Of a stretch of 64,000 nt of DNA, positions 22,607-31,457 are shown piece by piece. The stretch covers positions 62,001 through 126,000 of the forward strand of contig JAQWPL010000012.1 of assembly GCA_029245395.1 (NCBI GenBank). Reading direction: 5' to 3'. Made by a program: the position numbers and the translations under genes. Numbering within the stretch: the first letter of the stretch is position 1; each line of letters begins with the position of its first letter. The stretch comes from Gammaproteobacteria bacterium (GTDB lineage Bacteria > Pseudomonadota > Gammaproteobacteria > Pseudomonadales > Pseudohongiellaceae). The notes under the pieces are model-generated. The model was not told where the DNA came from. It did not search any database and worked only from the letters and a program-made list of their open reading frames with translations.

Positions 22607-23785
22607 ATGATCAATTCCTTTCATCCTCCCAAGCGAATTTTAATGGGACCAGGTCCTTCAGATGTTAACCCCAGGGTTACTGCTGCTATGGGCGCACCCA
22701 CTATTGGTCATCTGGACCCTGCGTTTGTCGGACTAATGGATGAGATCAAGGAATTACTGCAATACGCATTCCAGACCAGCAACCAACTGACAATTCCTGT
22801 TTCGGCGCCTGGTTCCGCTGGTATGGAGAGCTGTTTTGTTAATCTTTTGGAACCCGGTGACAAAGTGGTCGTTTGCCAAAATGGCGTCTTTGGTGGCCGT
22901 ATGAAAGAGAATGTGGAACGCTGTGGCGCGACCGCAATTATGGTCGAAGACGAATGGGGTAAGCCGATTGACCCGAACAAAGTGGAAGAGGCTTTGAAGG
23001 CAAATCCTGATGCCAAAATGTTGGCTACAGTCCATGCAGAGACTTCTACTGGTGCTCGCAGTGATGTAAAAACTCTGACGGCACTGGCCCATGATCATGA
23101 CTGCCTGTCCCTTGTGGACAGTGTAACCGGGCTGGGCGGCATTGAACTGGACGTGGATGGTTGGGGTATTGATGCCATTTATTCAGGCACACAGAAATGC
23201 CTGTCCTGTCCTCCTGGAATTTCGCCTGTAAGTTTTGGTGAAAGGGCAGTTGAGGTAATCAGTAACCGCAAGACCAAAGTTCAAAGCTGGTTTCTGGATA
23301 TGAACCTGGTCATGGGCTACTGGGATGGCTCGGGCGGCAGAACCTATCACCACACAGCGCCAGTAAACAGTATGTATGGACTCCACGAATCACTGGTCAT
23401 GCTGAAAGAAGAAGGGTTGGAAAATGCCTGGGCGCGTCATGCCTTGAATCACAAAGCATTTGCTGCAGGTGTTGAAGCCATGGGCCTCAGTTTTGTGGTG
23501 GAGGTTGATTATAGACTGCCCCAACTGAATTCAGTCACAATCCCGGAAGGGGTGGAAGAGGCCAAGGTACGGGCCGCTCTGCTAAATGACTATAACCTGG
23601 AAATCGGTGCAGGTTTGGGCGCTTTGGCCGGCAAGGTTTGGCGTATCGGCCTGATGGGAGAAAGTAGCTGTAAAACCAATGTGCTGCTTTGCCTGGGTGC
23701 GCTGGATGCCGTGTTGACCGATATGAGTGCGCCAATCAACAGCGGTAAGGCGGTTTCTGCGGCACAGGCTATTTACAGCGCTTAA
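22607..23785 (+). CDS. Class V aminotransferase, alanine/serine-glyoxylate type
   Basis: This 392-residue protein is a pyridoxal-phosphate aminotransferase of the AGT/SGAT group, which moves the amino group of alanine or serine to glyoxylate. The start PPKRILMGPGPSDVNPRV is the family's signature. The Schiff-base lysine is K197 in GTQKCLSCPPG, and VDSVTGLGG holds the cofactor-binding aspartate. The actual donor cannot be told from sequence: ureidoglycine-glyoxylate (PucG) and phosphonate enzymes are in the same family, and no purine or phosphonate genes are near. It appears to be a single-gene unit after the terminator. Confidence 0.88.
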   Translation: MINSFHPPKRILMGPGPSDVNPRVTAAMGAPTIGHLDPAFVGLMDEIKELLQYAFQTSNQLTIPVSAPGSAGMESCFVNLLEPGDKVVVCQNGVFGGRMKENVERCGATAIMVEDEWGKPIDPNKVEEALKANPDAKMLATVHAETSTGARSDVKTLTALAHDHDCLSLVDSVTGLGGIELDVDGWGIDAIYSGTQKCLSCPPGISPVSFGERAVEVISNRKTKVQSWFLDMNLVMGYWDGSGGRTYHHTAPVNSMYGLHESLVMLKEEGLENAWARHALNHKAFAAGVEAMGLSFVVEVDYRLPQLNSVTIPEGVEEAKVRAALLNDYNLEIGAGLGALAGKVWRIGLMGESSCKTNVLLCLGALDAVLTDMSAPINSGKAVSAAQAIYSA

Positions 23786-23794
23786 TCTTTTTTA

Positions 23795-23814
23795 GGGCGC
23801 CCAGCCGTGCGTCC
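23795..23814. repeat. Palindromic element, copy 1 (core GCCGTGCG)
   Basis: The 20-base sequence GGGCGCCCAGCCGTGCGTCC is an imperfect palindrome lying 10 bases after the aminotransferase stop. Its right half, CAGCCGTGCG, is shared with elements at 25072 and 58358. It is GC-richer than its surroundings. It may act as a hairpin at the mRNA 3' end. Confidence 0.6.
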
Positions 23815-23891
23815 TTTATCGAATACTTGACACCTTGCATTCGCAGGAGTGACACTTGATCCCCCTTAATTAAAGAAAAGGTTTGGGATCC

Positions 23892-25034
23892 ATGATATTT
23901 CCACAAATTAAAAAACTTTTTATATCTTCGCTTCTGATATTTGTATCAATAACACTGTATGCCCAATCAGCTAACGATATTCTGGCCCCGTTCAAAGTTG
24001 GCACCTTTGGTATAGATGACCGCCAGGTTGTTGGTCTTGTACTGCGCGACTCCCTGATCGTTGAACTGGATGCCGCCAACCAGGGTCTGGAGCAGGGTGG
24101 AGTAGTACCTGAAATCTCAATGCCAGCAAATATGATTGAGCTCATTGAACGCTATGAATATGGTCTTAAGCGCCGGCTTTATGAAATCGTTAATGACCTG
24201 GTGCTGAGTGGGCAGCTTGACAGCGATCGACCAGCCTTTATTCATTCCCTGGAAGAAGTGGACACGCTTCCGCCTATTATGTATCCCGGCAAGATTATGA
24301 ATGCCGCAGTGAATTTCTATACCCATGTGAATGAAACCGGTACTCCCGAAGAAGTTGCCGCATCTCGCCGTGATCGACGAGAGAATCGTGGTGCGCCTTA
24401 TCTGTTTTTAAAACCCACACGGGGTGCTGTGATCGGAGATGGCGATTCAGTCATGTTGCCATCTGGCCGTAGCCAAATTGACTGGGAAGTGGAATTGGGC
24501 ACCGTGATCGGCACAACTTCCAAGTATGTGTCAGCTGAAAATGCCCGGGATCATATTTTTGGTTTCATGGTGACTATGGACATCAGCGACCGAGGCGGCA
24601 GGCCGCCCGGTGGATTTCAGGGAGTGGACTGGTTTGTCGGTAAAGGCCATGACACCTTTGCTCCCATGGGACCCTGGATTGTACCGAAGGAATTTTATGG
24701 CGATCCCATGGAAATCCTGCGTCAGACATTGACTGTCGGTGGAGAACAAATGCAGGAAGGCACAGCGGGTGACATGATCCATTCTCTCTACGAGTTGTTG
24801 GAATATGCTTCTTCCCTGGTGACCCTCTTTCCGGGTGATGTCCTGAATAATGGTACCTCCGGTGGTGTAGGCATGGGAACTGCTGTACGCGGAGAACAGC
24901 GCTTTCTCCAGTCAGGGGAAGTCATCGAGGCCAGCATCGACGGCATTGGCACTTTACGCGTCAATGTGGAAGCCGAAGCTGCCAGACCCCAGGGTACAGG
25001 AGCACAACTGCCAGCAGATGCCAGTTACCGGTAG
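23892..25034 (+). CDS. Exported fumarylacetoacetate hydrolase family protein
   Basis: The last two-thirds of this 380-residue protein are an FAH-type hydrolase/isomerase domain. KIMNAAVNFYTHVNETG lines up with the family's first metal-site region. DWEVELGTVIG and GKGHDTFAPMGPW are the core blocks that hold the metal-binding acidic residues. It starts with a clear signal peptide (MIFPQIKKLFISSLLIFVSI then TLYAQS), so the enzyme should act in the periplasm, which is unusual for a family of cytosolic catabolic enzymes. ATG 23892 is chosen because it starts the signal. The substrate is unknown. Confidence 0.8.
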   Translation: MIFPQIKKLFISSLLIFVSITLYAQSANDILAPFKVGTFGIDDRQVVGLVLRDSLIVELDAANQGLEQGGVVPEISMPANMIELIERYEYGLKRRLYEIVNDLVLSGQLDSDRPAFIHSLEEVDTLPPIMYPGKIMNAAVNFYTHVNETGTPEEVAASRRDRRENRGAPYLFLKPTRGAVIGDGDSVMLPSGRSQIDWEVELGTVIGTTSKYVSAENARDHIFGFMVTMDISDRGGRPPGGFQGVDWFVGKGHDTFAPMGPWIVPKEFYGDPMEILRQTLTVGGEQMQEGTAGDMIHSLYELLEYASSLVTLFPGDVLNNGTSGGVGMGTAVRGEQRFLQSGEVIEASIDGIGTLRVNVEAEAARPQGTGAQLPADASYR

Positions 25035-25071
25035 CTGTAATAACTTTTTATTGGTTTGGAATTTTAAATAA

Positions 25072-25091
25072 GGGCGTACGGCCGTGCGCCC
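25072..25091. repeat. Palindromic element, copy 2 (core GCCGTGCG)
   Basis: GGGCGTACGGCCGTGCGCCC is a 10-bp self-complementary sequence with one G-T pair and no loop. It lies between the convergent FAH gene and the pyrD-pyrK gene and shares GCCGTGCG with copies at 23795 and 58358. It could stop transcription from both sides, but no T-run is present. Confidence 0.65.
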
Positions 25092-25114
25092 ATTTCACAA
25101 GTAATTAAAATTTT

Positions 25115-26731
25115 CTAGCTCTCAACCAGAAATGGACCATCCACACAGAGCCGGCGGCCATCAGTTGAATTGCAGGCGCCACAAATGCCAACGCCGCACT
25201 TGGTCATGTAATCAATTGCATTAAAAATCTGCTCATCCCGGCAAAATTCTTTTTGGACTGCTACAGCGGCATGCACCATGGGCTCCGGGCCGCAGTTGTA
25301 AAATACCAGGGTATCCAGTTCTGTTTGCTCCATGCCGACCAGGCGTTGTCGGAGTAATTGCGTCACTACGCCATGATAGCCCTCACTGCCATCATCAGTC
25401 GCGATATGGGTTGGGGCAATGGCCTGGCATTCATCGATAAAATACAGGCGCTCTTTACTGCGCGCTCCAAAGAAGATCTCTGTATTGGGGAAATCCCTGG
25501 CGATCTGATAAACCGCAGCAAGCCCGGTGCCGCCGCTGACAGCCATAATTTTTGATCCTTTAGGTGGGGACACGGCAATACCATAAGGTCCGCGAACATA
25601 GGCTTCAGTTCCAGGCTCCAGGCTCATGAGGGCTTCGGTGAATTGACCCAGGTTAATGACAGCCAGGGTAAAAGGATCATCAGTAAGAGCAGAGAAGGGC
25701 TTTTCACCGAGACCAGGTATCCAGAGAAAAATGAATTCGCCAGCTTTTACAGGTACTTTGCGATTAAAGGTGAGGATGCAAATGTCATCACAGATGCGGT
25801 GGTTACGCACCAGTGTAACGGGTGAGAAATCCATATCCACATCATAGCGGACCAGTGACTCAGCTTTGTTAGACCCTTCTTCCAGATCCTGACTCAGTAC
25901 CCTGAAGTAGTCAGCGATTTCATCAGTGGTCATACCAATAAGTGCGGAACCTATGCCAAATATAGTGGCACCTGCTTCTTCAATCATATGTACATTTTCA
26001 GCACTGGACACACCACCACAGGCGATAACAGGAATATCAAGGTGCTTGATCTGGTTCAGACATTCCAGAGCCCGGGGAAAAATGTCTTTGCCGGAAACAC
26101 CACCAACTTCATTGCTCAACACAGGATGACCATGCTGTGTTTTCTTTTCGGGGCCTGTTGTATTGATAGCGCAGAGGGCATCGGCTCCACCGGCTATAGC
26201 TGCTTCGGCTATTTCTGCAAAATTCGGTACATTGGGTGTCAACTTGGGAATCACAGGCACATCCACTGCCGCTTTGACGGCTGCGGTAATTTCCCTGACC
26301 AGTTCCGGATCCTGGCCCATGGCCATGCCGACTCCTTTGGCATGCGGGCAAGACAGGTTCAGTTCCAGGCCGTCGCCATGAGGTGCCAGTATTTTAGCCA
26401 CCTCCACGTATTCTTCGACGCTGCTGCCAAAAATCGAAATCAGCAGGAATCGGTCTTTGGGAATTATCAGTTCAGCCATCATCTCTGCGGATTTCAACGC
26501 GCCAGGGTTGGTTAGGCCCACGGCATTGACGAAACAACCCGGTGCATACTGGGACAGGATGGGTTCACGATATCCCAGGCGTGGCTCCATACAAATGCTC
26601 TTGGTCGTCAGAACACCGACTTCGGGAATTTGGTCAAAAAAGCGTTGGATGATAGGAGCGGCACAAGTAACAATGCCGGAAGGGATGGTGAAGGGGCCGG
26701 AGAGGGATTTACCCAGGAATTCTGTCTTCAA
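25115..26731 (-). CDS. Fused dihydroorotate dehydrogenase B-like flavoprotein (PyrD-PyrK)
   Basis: This 538-residue protein joins two parts that are normally separate. Residues 1-300 are a class 1 dihydroorotate dehydrogenase barrel (TEFLGKSLSGPF near the start, NLSCPH with the catalytic cysteine). Residues 310-538 are a PyrK-like electron-transfer part: an FAD/NAD module with GGTGLAAVYQIA and a 2Fe-2S site with CGVGICGAC and a last cysteine in RLCVDGP. It may oxidise dihydroorotate with NAD, or a related pyrimidine. The start is TTG at 26731, because an in-frame stop lies six codons upstream and no ATG fits. Most gammaproteobacteria use the unrelated membrane class 2 enzyme. No other pyrimidine gene is near. 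Confidence 0.82.
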   Translation of the reverse strand: MKTEFLGKSLSGPFTIPSGIVTCAAPIIQRFFDQIPEVGVLTTKSICMEPRLGYREPILSQYAPGCFVNAVGLTNPGALKSAEMMAELIIPKDRFLLISIFGSSVEEYVEVAKILAPHGDGLELNLSCPHAKGVGMAMGQDPELVREITAAVKAAVDVPVIPKLTPNVPNFAEIAEAAIAGGADALCAINTTGPEKKTQHGHPVLSNEVGGVSGKDIFPRALECLNQIKHLDIPVIACGGVSSAENVHMIEEAGATIFGIGSALIGMTTDEIADYFRVLSQDLEEGSNKAESLVRYDVDMDFSPVTLVRNHRICDDICILTFNRKVPVKAGEFIFLWIPGLGEKPFSALTDDPFTLAVINLGQFTEALMSLEPGTEAYVRGPYGIAVSPPKGSKIMAVSGGTGLAAVYQIARDFPNTEIFFGARSKERLYFIDECQAIAPTHIATDDGSEGYHGVVTQLLRQRLVGMEQTELDTLVFYNCGPEPMVHAAVAVQKEFCRDEQIFNAIDYMTKCGVGICGACNSTDGRRLCVDGPFLVES

Positions 26732-26843
26732 AATTTCAATTTCTTGTTAGCGCTGAATCGCGGGGGACATTTTAGCTTTCCTCAGCCCGGATTTCGAGCG
26801 CTATCCTTGTGTCTGTAATATTTAATTGCTGAAAGTCATGACT

Positions 26844-26884
26844 TTGACATACATAGAACTACAATGTATTGTGCCTCAATGTAT
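26844..26884 (+). promoter_or_regulatory. Promoter with three-site operator upstream of padR
   Basis: TTGACA (26844-26849) and TATTGT (26867-26872) are 17 bases apart, a strong sigma-70 promoter. ATACAT (26849-26854), ATGTAT (26864-26869) and a second ATGTAT (26879-26884) are each 9 bases apart. The first two form an inverted repeat that spans the spacer and touches both promoter boxes. A third in-phase site suggests cooperative binding, likely autoregulation by the PadR protein. The divergent pyrD-pyrK gene could share the control. Confidence 0.65.
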
Positions 26885-26948
26885 GAAAAAACACCCGAGA
26901 TCAATATTCACATGATGCCGAAAGGGACTGAAAATCCCTGGATGATTC

Positions 26949-27299
26949 ATGAATATTAATAAAGATCTCATGGCTGCCTCGGCAACCCCCCTGGTGTTGG
27001 CGATTCTGGCTGAAGGCGATAGTTACGGGTATGCCATCATCAAGCGGGTTAAGGACTTGTCTGACGGCCAACTGCAATGGACTGATGGTATGCTTTACCC
27101 GGTGCTGCACCGCCTGGAAAGACTGGATTTTATCAAGGCGCGCTGGGGCAAATCGGAAACAGGGCGTAAACGTAAATATTACCGGCTTACTACATTGGGA
27201 AAAAACCAGCTTGGTGAGCATCGCCAGCAATGGCATGCGGTAGACCAAGCCTTACGCATGGTGTGGAAATTTGGCGGTAAGGATCTAATTGCTGGTTAG
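26949..27299 (+). CDS. PadR family transcriptional regulator
   Basis: This 116-residue protein is a small PadR-type winged-helix repressor. LVLAILAEGDSYGYAIIKRV is the first part of the domain and WTDGMLYPVLHRLERLDFI the recognition helix region. GRKRKYYRLTTLGKNQL follows as the wing. It matches the short subfamily with one C-terminal dimer helix. Eighteen bases separate it from a membrane protein with a HAAS-like N-terminus. Such pairs are common, and the regulator usually controls its own operon. The ligand is unknown. Confidence 0.92.
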   Translation: MNINKDLMAASATPLVLAILAEGDSYGYAIIKRVKDLSDGQLQWTDGMLYPVLHRLERLDFIKARWGKSETGRKRKYYRLTTLGKNQLGEHRQQWHAVDQALRMVWKFGGKDLIAG

Positions 27300-27317
27300 C
27301 TGGTTATTAATAGAACC

Positions 27318-28679
27318 ATGACAGATTCCGAAGTAGATATTGAACAGCAAATTGACGAATGGCGTCTCTACCTGGAACAGCGCAGAGAATTGGCCCAGGA
27401 AGATATAGCTGAATTGGAAGATCACCTTCGCGGCCAGATCGGGGAGCTTTCAGCTAACGGGTTGAGTCCTGACGAAGCCTTTTTGGTTGCCATAAAGCGT
27501 CTCGGCAAACAGGACGCGATATCCAGGGAATTTGCTCTGGAACATACCGACAGGTTGTGGAAGCAGTTGGTTCTGGCCGGTGGGGCTCAACCAGAAAAGG
27601 TTCTGGATAATGAATTGCTGACCGTGCTGGCACTGGCTGTTGCAGCTGCGATCTCTCTGAAAATCTGGGACCTGACTGGTCTGTTTCCTTTCGAGTCCGA
27701 GCAAATGTTTTATTTGCGCAACGCACCATTGTTTGTCGTGCCCTGGGTGTGCGGGTATTTCTACTGGAAGCGGCAACTCAACAAGACTCACCTTTGGCGG
27801 CTCGCACTACCCATGCTGGTTGCACTGTTGATTTCCAATAGTTATCCCTATGTCCCTGAGAGCAGTATCTTCATTCTAAGTGTCCTGCACTTGCCTATCG
27901 CCCTGTGGTTACTTGTTGGTTTTGCCTATACCGGTGACCGCTGGGCCAGCGACAATGGGCGCATGGATTTCGTGCGCTTTTCCGGTGAAATGGGTATTTA
28001 CTATGTGTTGATTGCTCTGGGTGGATGGGTTTTTATTGGTCTGACCTTTGTCCTGTTCTCATCCATCGGTATGGACCCCGAATATATGGTGGGATTCTGG
28101 ATTGTACCCAGTGGTGTAACGGGAGCCTTCATCGTTGCAGCCTGGTTGGTGGAAGCCAAGCAGGGTGTCATTGAAAACATTGTCCCTGTTCTCACCCATG
28201 TCTTCACACCACTGTTTACCTTGTTGCTTGCTGCATTCCTGGTGACCATGCTGGTGACAGGACAGGGCATCGACATGGACCGGGAAGTGCTGATTGCTTA
28301 TGACATCTTGCTGGTTTTGGTTCTAGGGCTGTTGTTGTACTCTCTGTCTTCCAGGAATCCTCAGGCACCACCGGGTTTATTCGATATTCTGCAACTGGCT
28401 CTGGTGTGCTGTGCCTTATTGGCGGACATGCTGGCACTGGGGGCCATCGCGGGACGTATCACCGAGTTCGGCTTCAGTCCCAACCGGGTGGCAGCATTGG
28501 GGGAAAACCTTATCCTTCTGGTCAACCTGCTGTGGTCGGCTATCTTCTATTACCGCTTTCTGAAAGGTCGCAATGATTTCTCTGTTCTGATTCGTTGGCA
28601 GATGGCTTATTTGCCGGTCTATGCAGGTTGGGCTGCGATTGTAGTTGTTGTGTTCCCTCCGTTGTTTTCTTTCCTGTAA
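27318..28679 (+). CDS. PadR-linked multi-pass membrane protein with HAAS-like N-terminal domain
   Basis: This 453-residue protein has a cytoplasmic helical part (residues 1-85) with QRRELAQEDIAELEDHLRGQ and LSPDEAFLVAIKRLG. This resembles the HAAS/permease-prefix domains found next to PadR regulators. About ten hydrophobic segments follow from residue 100 to the end, with a CCALLADMLALGAIAGR stretch near residue 365. No transporter or enzyme motif was recognised, so the function is unknown. The gene is in an operon with padR and is probably derepressed with it, possibly in response to envelope stress. Confidence 0.75.
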   Translation: MTDSEVDIEQQIDEWRLYLEQRRELAQEDIAELEDHLRGQIGELSANGLSPDEAFLVAIKRLGKQDAISREFALEHTDRLWKQLVLAGGAQPEKVLDNELLTVLALAVAAAISLKIWDLTGLFPFESEQMFYLRNAPLFVVPWVCGYFYWKRQLNKTHLWRLALPMLVALLISNSYPYVPESSIFILSVLHLPIALWLLVGFAYTGDRWASDNGRMDFVRFSGEMGIYYVLIALGGWVFIGLTFVLFSSIGMDPEYMVGFWIVPSGVTGAFIVAAWLVEAKQGVIENIVPVLTHVFTPLFTLLLAAFLVTMLVTGQGIDMDREVLIAYDILLVLVLGLLLYSLSSRNPQAPPGLFDILQLALVCCALLADMLALGAIAGRITEFGFSPNRVAALGENLILLVNLLWSAIFYYRFLKGRNDFSVLIRWQMAYLPVYAGWAAIVVVVFPPLFSFL

Positions 28680-28741
28680 TATTACAGTTTACATTTTCAC
28701 TTAATGCCGGTGCATCCTGCGTGCACCGTTACAGGAATATC

Positions 28742-29815
28742 ATGTCAATTCGACTTGGAATTTTTCTGCCCGTCTTTTTATTGTTGGTTCAGATCACTCA
28801 GGCAGCAGCACCAGCCAATGACAAAATCGTGGTTGCCCATCGCGGTGCCAGTGGTTATCTGCCTGAGCATACCCTGGAGGCCAAGGTGCTGGCTCATGCC
28901 ATGGGTGCGGATTACATTGAATCGGATGTCTTGATGACGAGCGATGACGCCCTGGTGGTTTTGCACGACCTCTATCTAGACCAAAACACCGATGTAGCAG
29001 AAGTTTATCCCGGCCGTGGTAGAGACGACGGTAGATACTATGTTATTGATTTTACGCTGAATGAGTTAAGACAACTCAGGGTATCAGCACGCAGCCGCCG
29101 TCAAAATGGGTCTGTAACACCTATCTACCCTAACAGGTTCCCTCTGGGCACTGGTGGCTTTGGTATACATACAATACAAGAAGAAATTGAATTGATTCAG
29201 GGGCTTAATAAAACTCTCGGCAGGGAAGCTGGTATTTATGTGGAAATTAAACGCCCGTGGTTTCATCATCAGGAAGGTAAAGATCAGTCGGCGGCTATCC
29301 TGCAAGTATTAAAGGACTATGGCTATACCGACAAAGACGATAAGGTTTTCCTGCAGACATTTGATTTTAATGAGCTCAAACGCGTGCGTGAAGAACTTAT
29401 GCCTGCTCTTGGCATGGATATTCAGTTGGCACAACTTATTGCCAATAACGAGGGGTTGGAAACCTATGAATTAGTAGAAGGGCAATGGCGGCCTTATGAT
29501 TACAGCTGGATGCATACAGAAACGGGTATGGAAGAATTATCCCAATACGCCAATGGTGTTGGCCCTGCCATGGGCATGATAGTGAGCAATGAATCAACCC
29601 GGGATAACCTGCTAATTTCTCCTCTTGTCGAGCGCGCGCATGCTTCTGGTCTTGTTGTGCACCCTTATACCTTTCGTCGCGATTCAGGCCAGGTTCCCGA
29701 CTATGCAGAATCCTTTGAACGCCTGCTGGAAATATTTTATTTCGAAGCAGATGTGGATGGATTAAAAACTGATTTTCCTGATGTGGCATTGAAAGTGATA
29801 CAGGAAAGGCAATAG
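28742..29815 (+). CDS. glpQ: Glycerophosphodiester phosphodiesterase, exported
   Basis: The enzyme (357 residues) cleaves glycerophosphodiesters to glycerol-3-phosphate and an alcohol in the periplasm. A signal peptide (MSIRLGIFLPVFLLLVQITQ, cut near AAA) is followed by VAHRGASGYLPEHTLEA with the catalytic His/Arg. DYIESDVLMTSDDALVVLHD holds the metal-binding Glu/Asp and second His. VEIKRP and DGLKTDFPDVAL follow, the latter typical for GlpQ. The start is set at ATG 28742 because it begins the signal; the frame is open further upstream. No glycerol-phosphate transporter gene lies near. Confidence 0.92.
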   Translation: MSIRLGIFLPVFLLLVQITQAAAPANDKIVVAHRGASGYLPEHTLEAKVLAHAMGADYIESDVLMTSDDALVVLHDLYLDQNTDVAEVYPGRGRDDGRYYVIDFTLNELRQLRVSARSRRQNGSVTPIYPNRFPLGTGGFGIHTIQEEIELIQGLNKTLGREAGIYVEIKRPWFHHQEGKDQSAAILQVLKDYGYTDKDDKVFLQTFDFNELKRVREELMPALGMDIQLAQLIANNEGLETYELVEGQWRPYDYSWMHTETGMEELSQYANGVGPAMGMIVSNESTRDNLLISPLVERAHASGLVVHPYTFRRDSGQVPDYAESFERLLEIFYFEADVDGLKTDFPDVALKVIQERQ

Positions 29816-29912
29816 GGTCTTATATAAATACTGAGCCATTACAATGTTATATAGTCTGAAGGAAGTGATTCACATACAAAGACTTACCATTTTTATTTAT
29901 TAGGAGATTGCT

Positions 29913-31427
29913 ATAAACGATCTGTACTGGAAATCTCTCGCTGTATTTTTTTACTGCTGCGTACTGCTCTATATCGGTTACCGTGCGTCAAAGCGCATGC
30001 ACGATATTCGCGACTATTATGCGGGCGGCAAGAATCTGGGGTTTATAAATGTCGCTTTTTCAGCTCGCGCTACCGGAGAGTCTGCCTGGCTATTATTAGG
30101 TTTAACAGGTACCGGCTTTGCTGTGGGGCTTCAGGGACTGTGGATAGTTCTGGGGGAATTATTAGGTGTGGGTATCGCCTGGCTATGGATGGCAAAACCT
30201 TTCAAGCGGCTCACTGATCAGTACGACAGTGTCACTATTCCTGACTACCTGGAATCGCGCTTTCGGGACAACAGTCAATGGCTACGGCTCATCGCTGCCG
30301 GAGTCCTGATAATCTTTGTACCCATTTATGCGGGTTCTCAAGTTTTTGCCACAGGTAAGGCCTTTAATTCCTTTCTGGATATAAACCACTATCTTGGTGC
30401 CACTATCGGTTTTTTGGTGGTGATGCTTTATATCACCAAGGGCGGATTCATTGCAGTGGTTTGGTCGGATGTGTTCCAGGGTTTGTTGATGGTCACCGGT
30501 TTGGTGTTGTTACCCATTATTGGGTTAATGGAAGCGGGGGGAATAACATCCATACTGGATACACTGGGAGCTGCTTTTCCCGGCCATTTAACCCTGACGG
30601 CAGGACAGGGATGGACGAACCTGGCAATTTTCCAGACCATAGGCTTTGCCGCTATTGGCATTGGCTTCCTGGGGTCGCCCCAGGTTTTTGTGCGTTTTAT
30701 TTCAATTCGTGATGAAGACCAGATCAACAAGGGCGCCGCTGTCGCGCTAGTCTGGACACTGCTTGCTGATACCGGCGCCGTAATGCTCGGCCTGGTGGGC
30801 AGGGCACTGTTCACTGATGCTGATCTGGGATTCGATTCAGACAATATTCTGCCGGTCATGTCCCAGGCCCTGCTGCTGCCATTCTTCGCAGGTGTCTATA
30901 TCGCCATGGTGCTTTCAGCCATCATGTCGACCATCGATTCCCTACTGGTAGTGGCATCAAGTTCTGCAGTGCGAGACTACTGGCAAAAAACCAGACATCC
31001 TGAGATGAGTGATGGCATGCTTATGAAATTGAGTCAGCAAGTCACCCTGATTCTCGCCCTGATTTCCTTCGGCATCGGCATGGGCATTCTGCTCTACGAT
31101 ATTGAAAACGGCGTGTTCTGGATCATTATTTTTGGTTGGTCTGGCATCGCCGCCACATTCTGCCCCGTCATTATCCTCAGCCTGTGTTGGTCAAAACTTA
31201 CGGCCCTCGGGGCCAAATGCGCCATGGTGGCTGGTTTTCTTGGAACCATTCTGTTCAAGTTTGCCGTACCACCGCTGCTGTCTGCAGCTGGCTGGCAAAG
31301 GGGCGTGGAATATCTCAACGCGCTGGATGTTTTGTTTCCGGCATTTGTTGTCTCTGGTTTGGTGGCAGTCGTTATCAGTTATTTTGATACCGAAGGAAAG
31401 AAAAACCTTGAGAGCATTTCTCTTTAG
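29913..31427 (+). CDS. Sodium/solute symporter (SSS family) with non-standard start
   Basis: This is a 504-residue SSS-family symporter that takes up a solute with sodium through the inner membrane. RDYYAGGKNLGFINVAFSAR is the family's TM1-TM2 region. The core holds further segments such as IAVVWSDVFQGLLM and SAIMSTIDSLLVVASS. The first ATG (29997) would cut off a clear first membrane helix. The 28 codons before it read INDLYWKSLAVFFYCCVLLY and on in frame. They begin at ATA 29913, with AGGAG six bases upstream. An ATT at 29907 is the only other choice besides CTG. The solute cannot be predicted. A ThDP enzyme follows 30 bases later. Confidence 0.85.
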   Translation: MNDLYWKSLAVFFYCCVLLYIGYRASKRMHDIRDYYAGGKNLGFINVAFSARATGESAWLLLGLTGTGFAVGLQGLWIVLGELLGVGIAWLWMAKPFKRLTDQYDSVTIPDYLESRFRDNSQWLRLIAAGVLIIFVPIYAGSQVFATGKAFNSFLDINHYLGATIGFLVVMLYITKGGFIAVVWSDVFQGLLMVTGLVLLPIIGLMEAGGITSILDTLGAAFPGHLTLTAGQGWTNLAIFQTIGFAAIGIGFLGSPQVFVRFISIRDEDQINKGAAVALVWTLLADTGAVMLGLVGRALFTDADLGFDSDNILPVMSQALLLPFFAGVYIAMVLSAIMSTIDSLLVVASSSAVRDYWQKTRHPEMSDGMLMKLSQQVTLILALISFGIGMGILLYDIENGVFWIIIFGWSGIAATFCPVIILSLCWSKLTALGAKCAMVAGFLGTILFKFAVPPLLSAAGWQRGVEYLNALDVLFPAFVVSGLVAVVISYFDTEGKKNLESISL

Positions 31428-31457
31428 TAGTAATTAATTTTTAACTGAGTGTAATAA

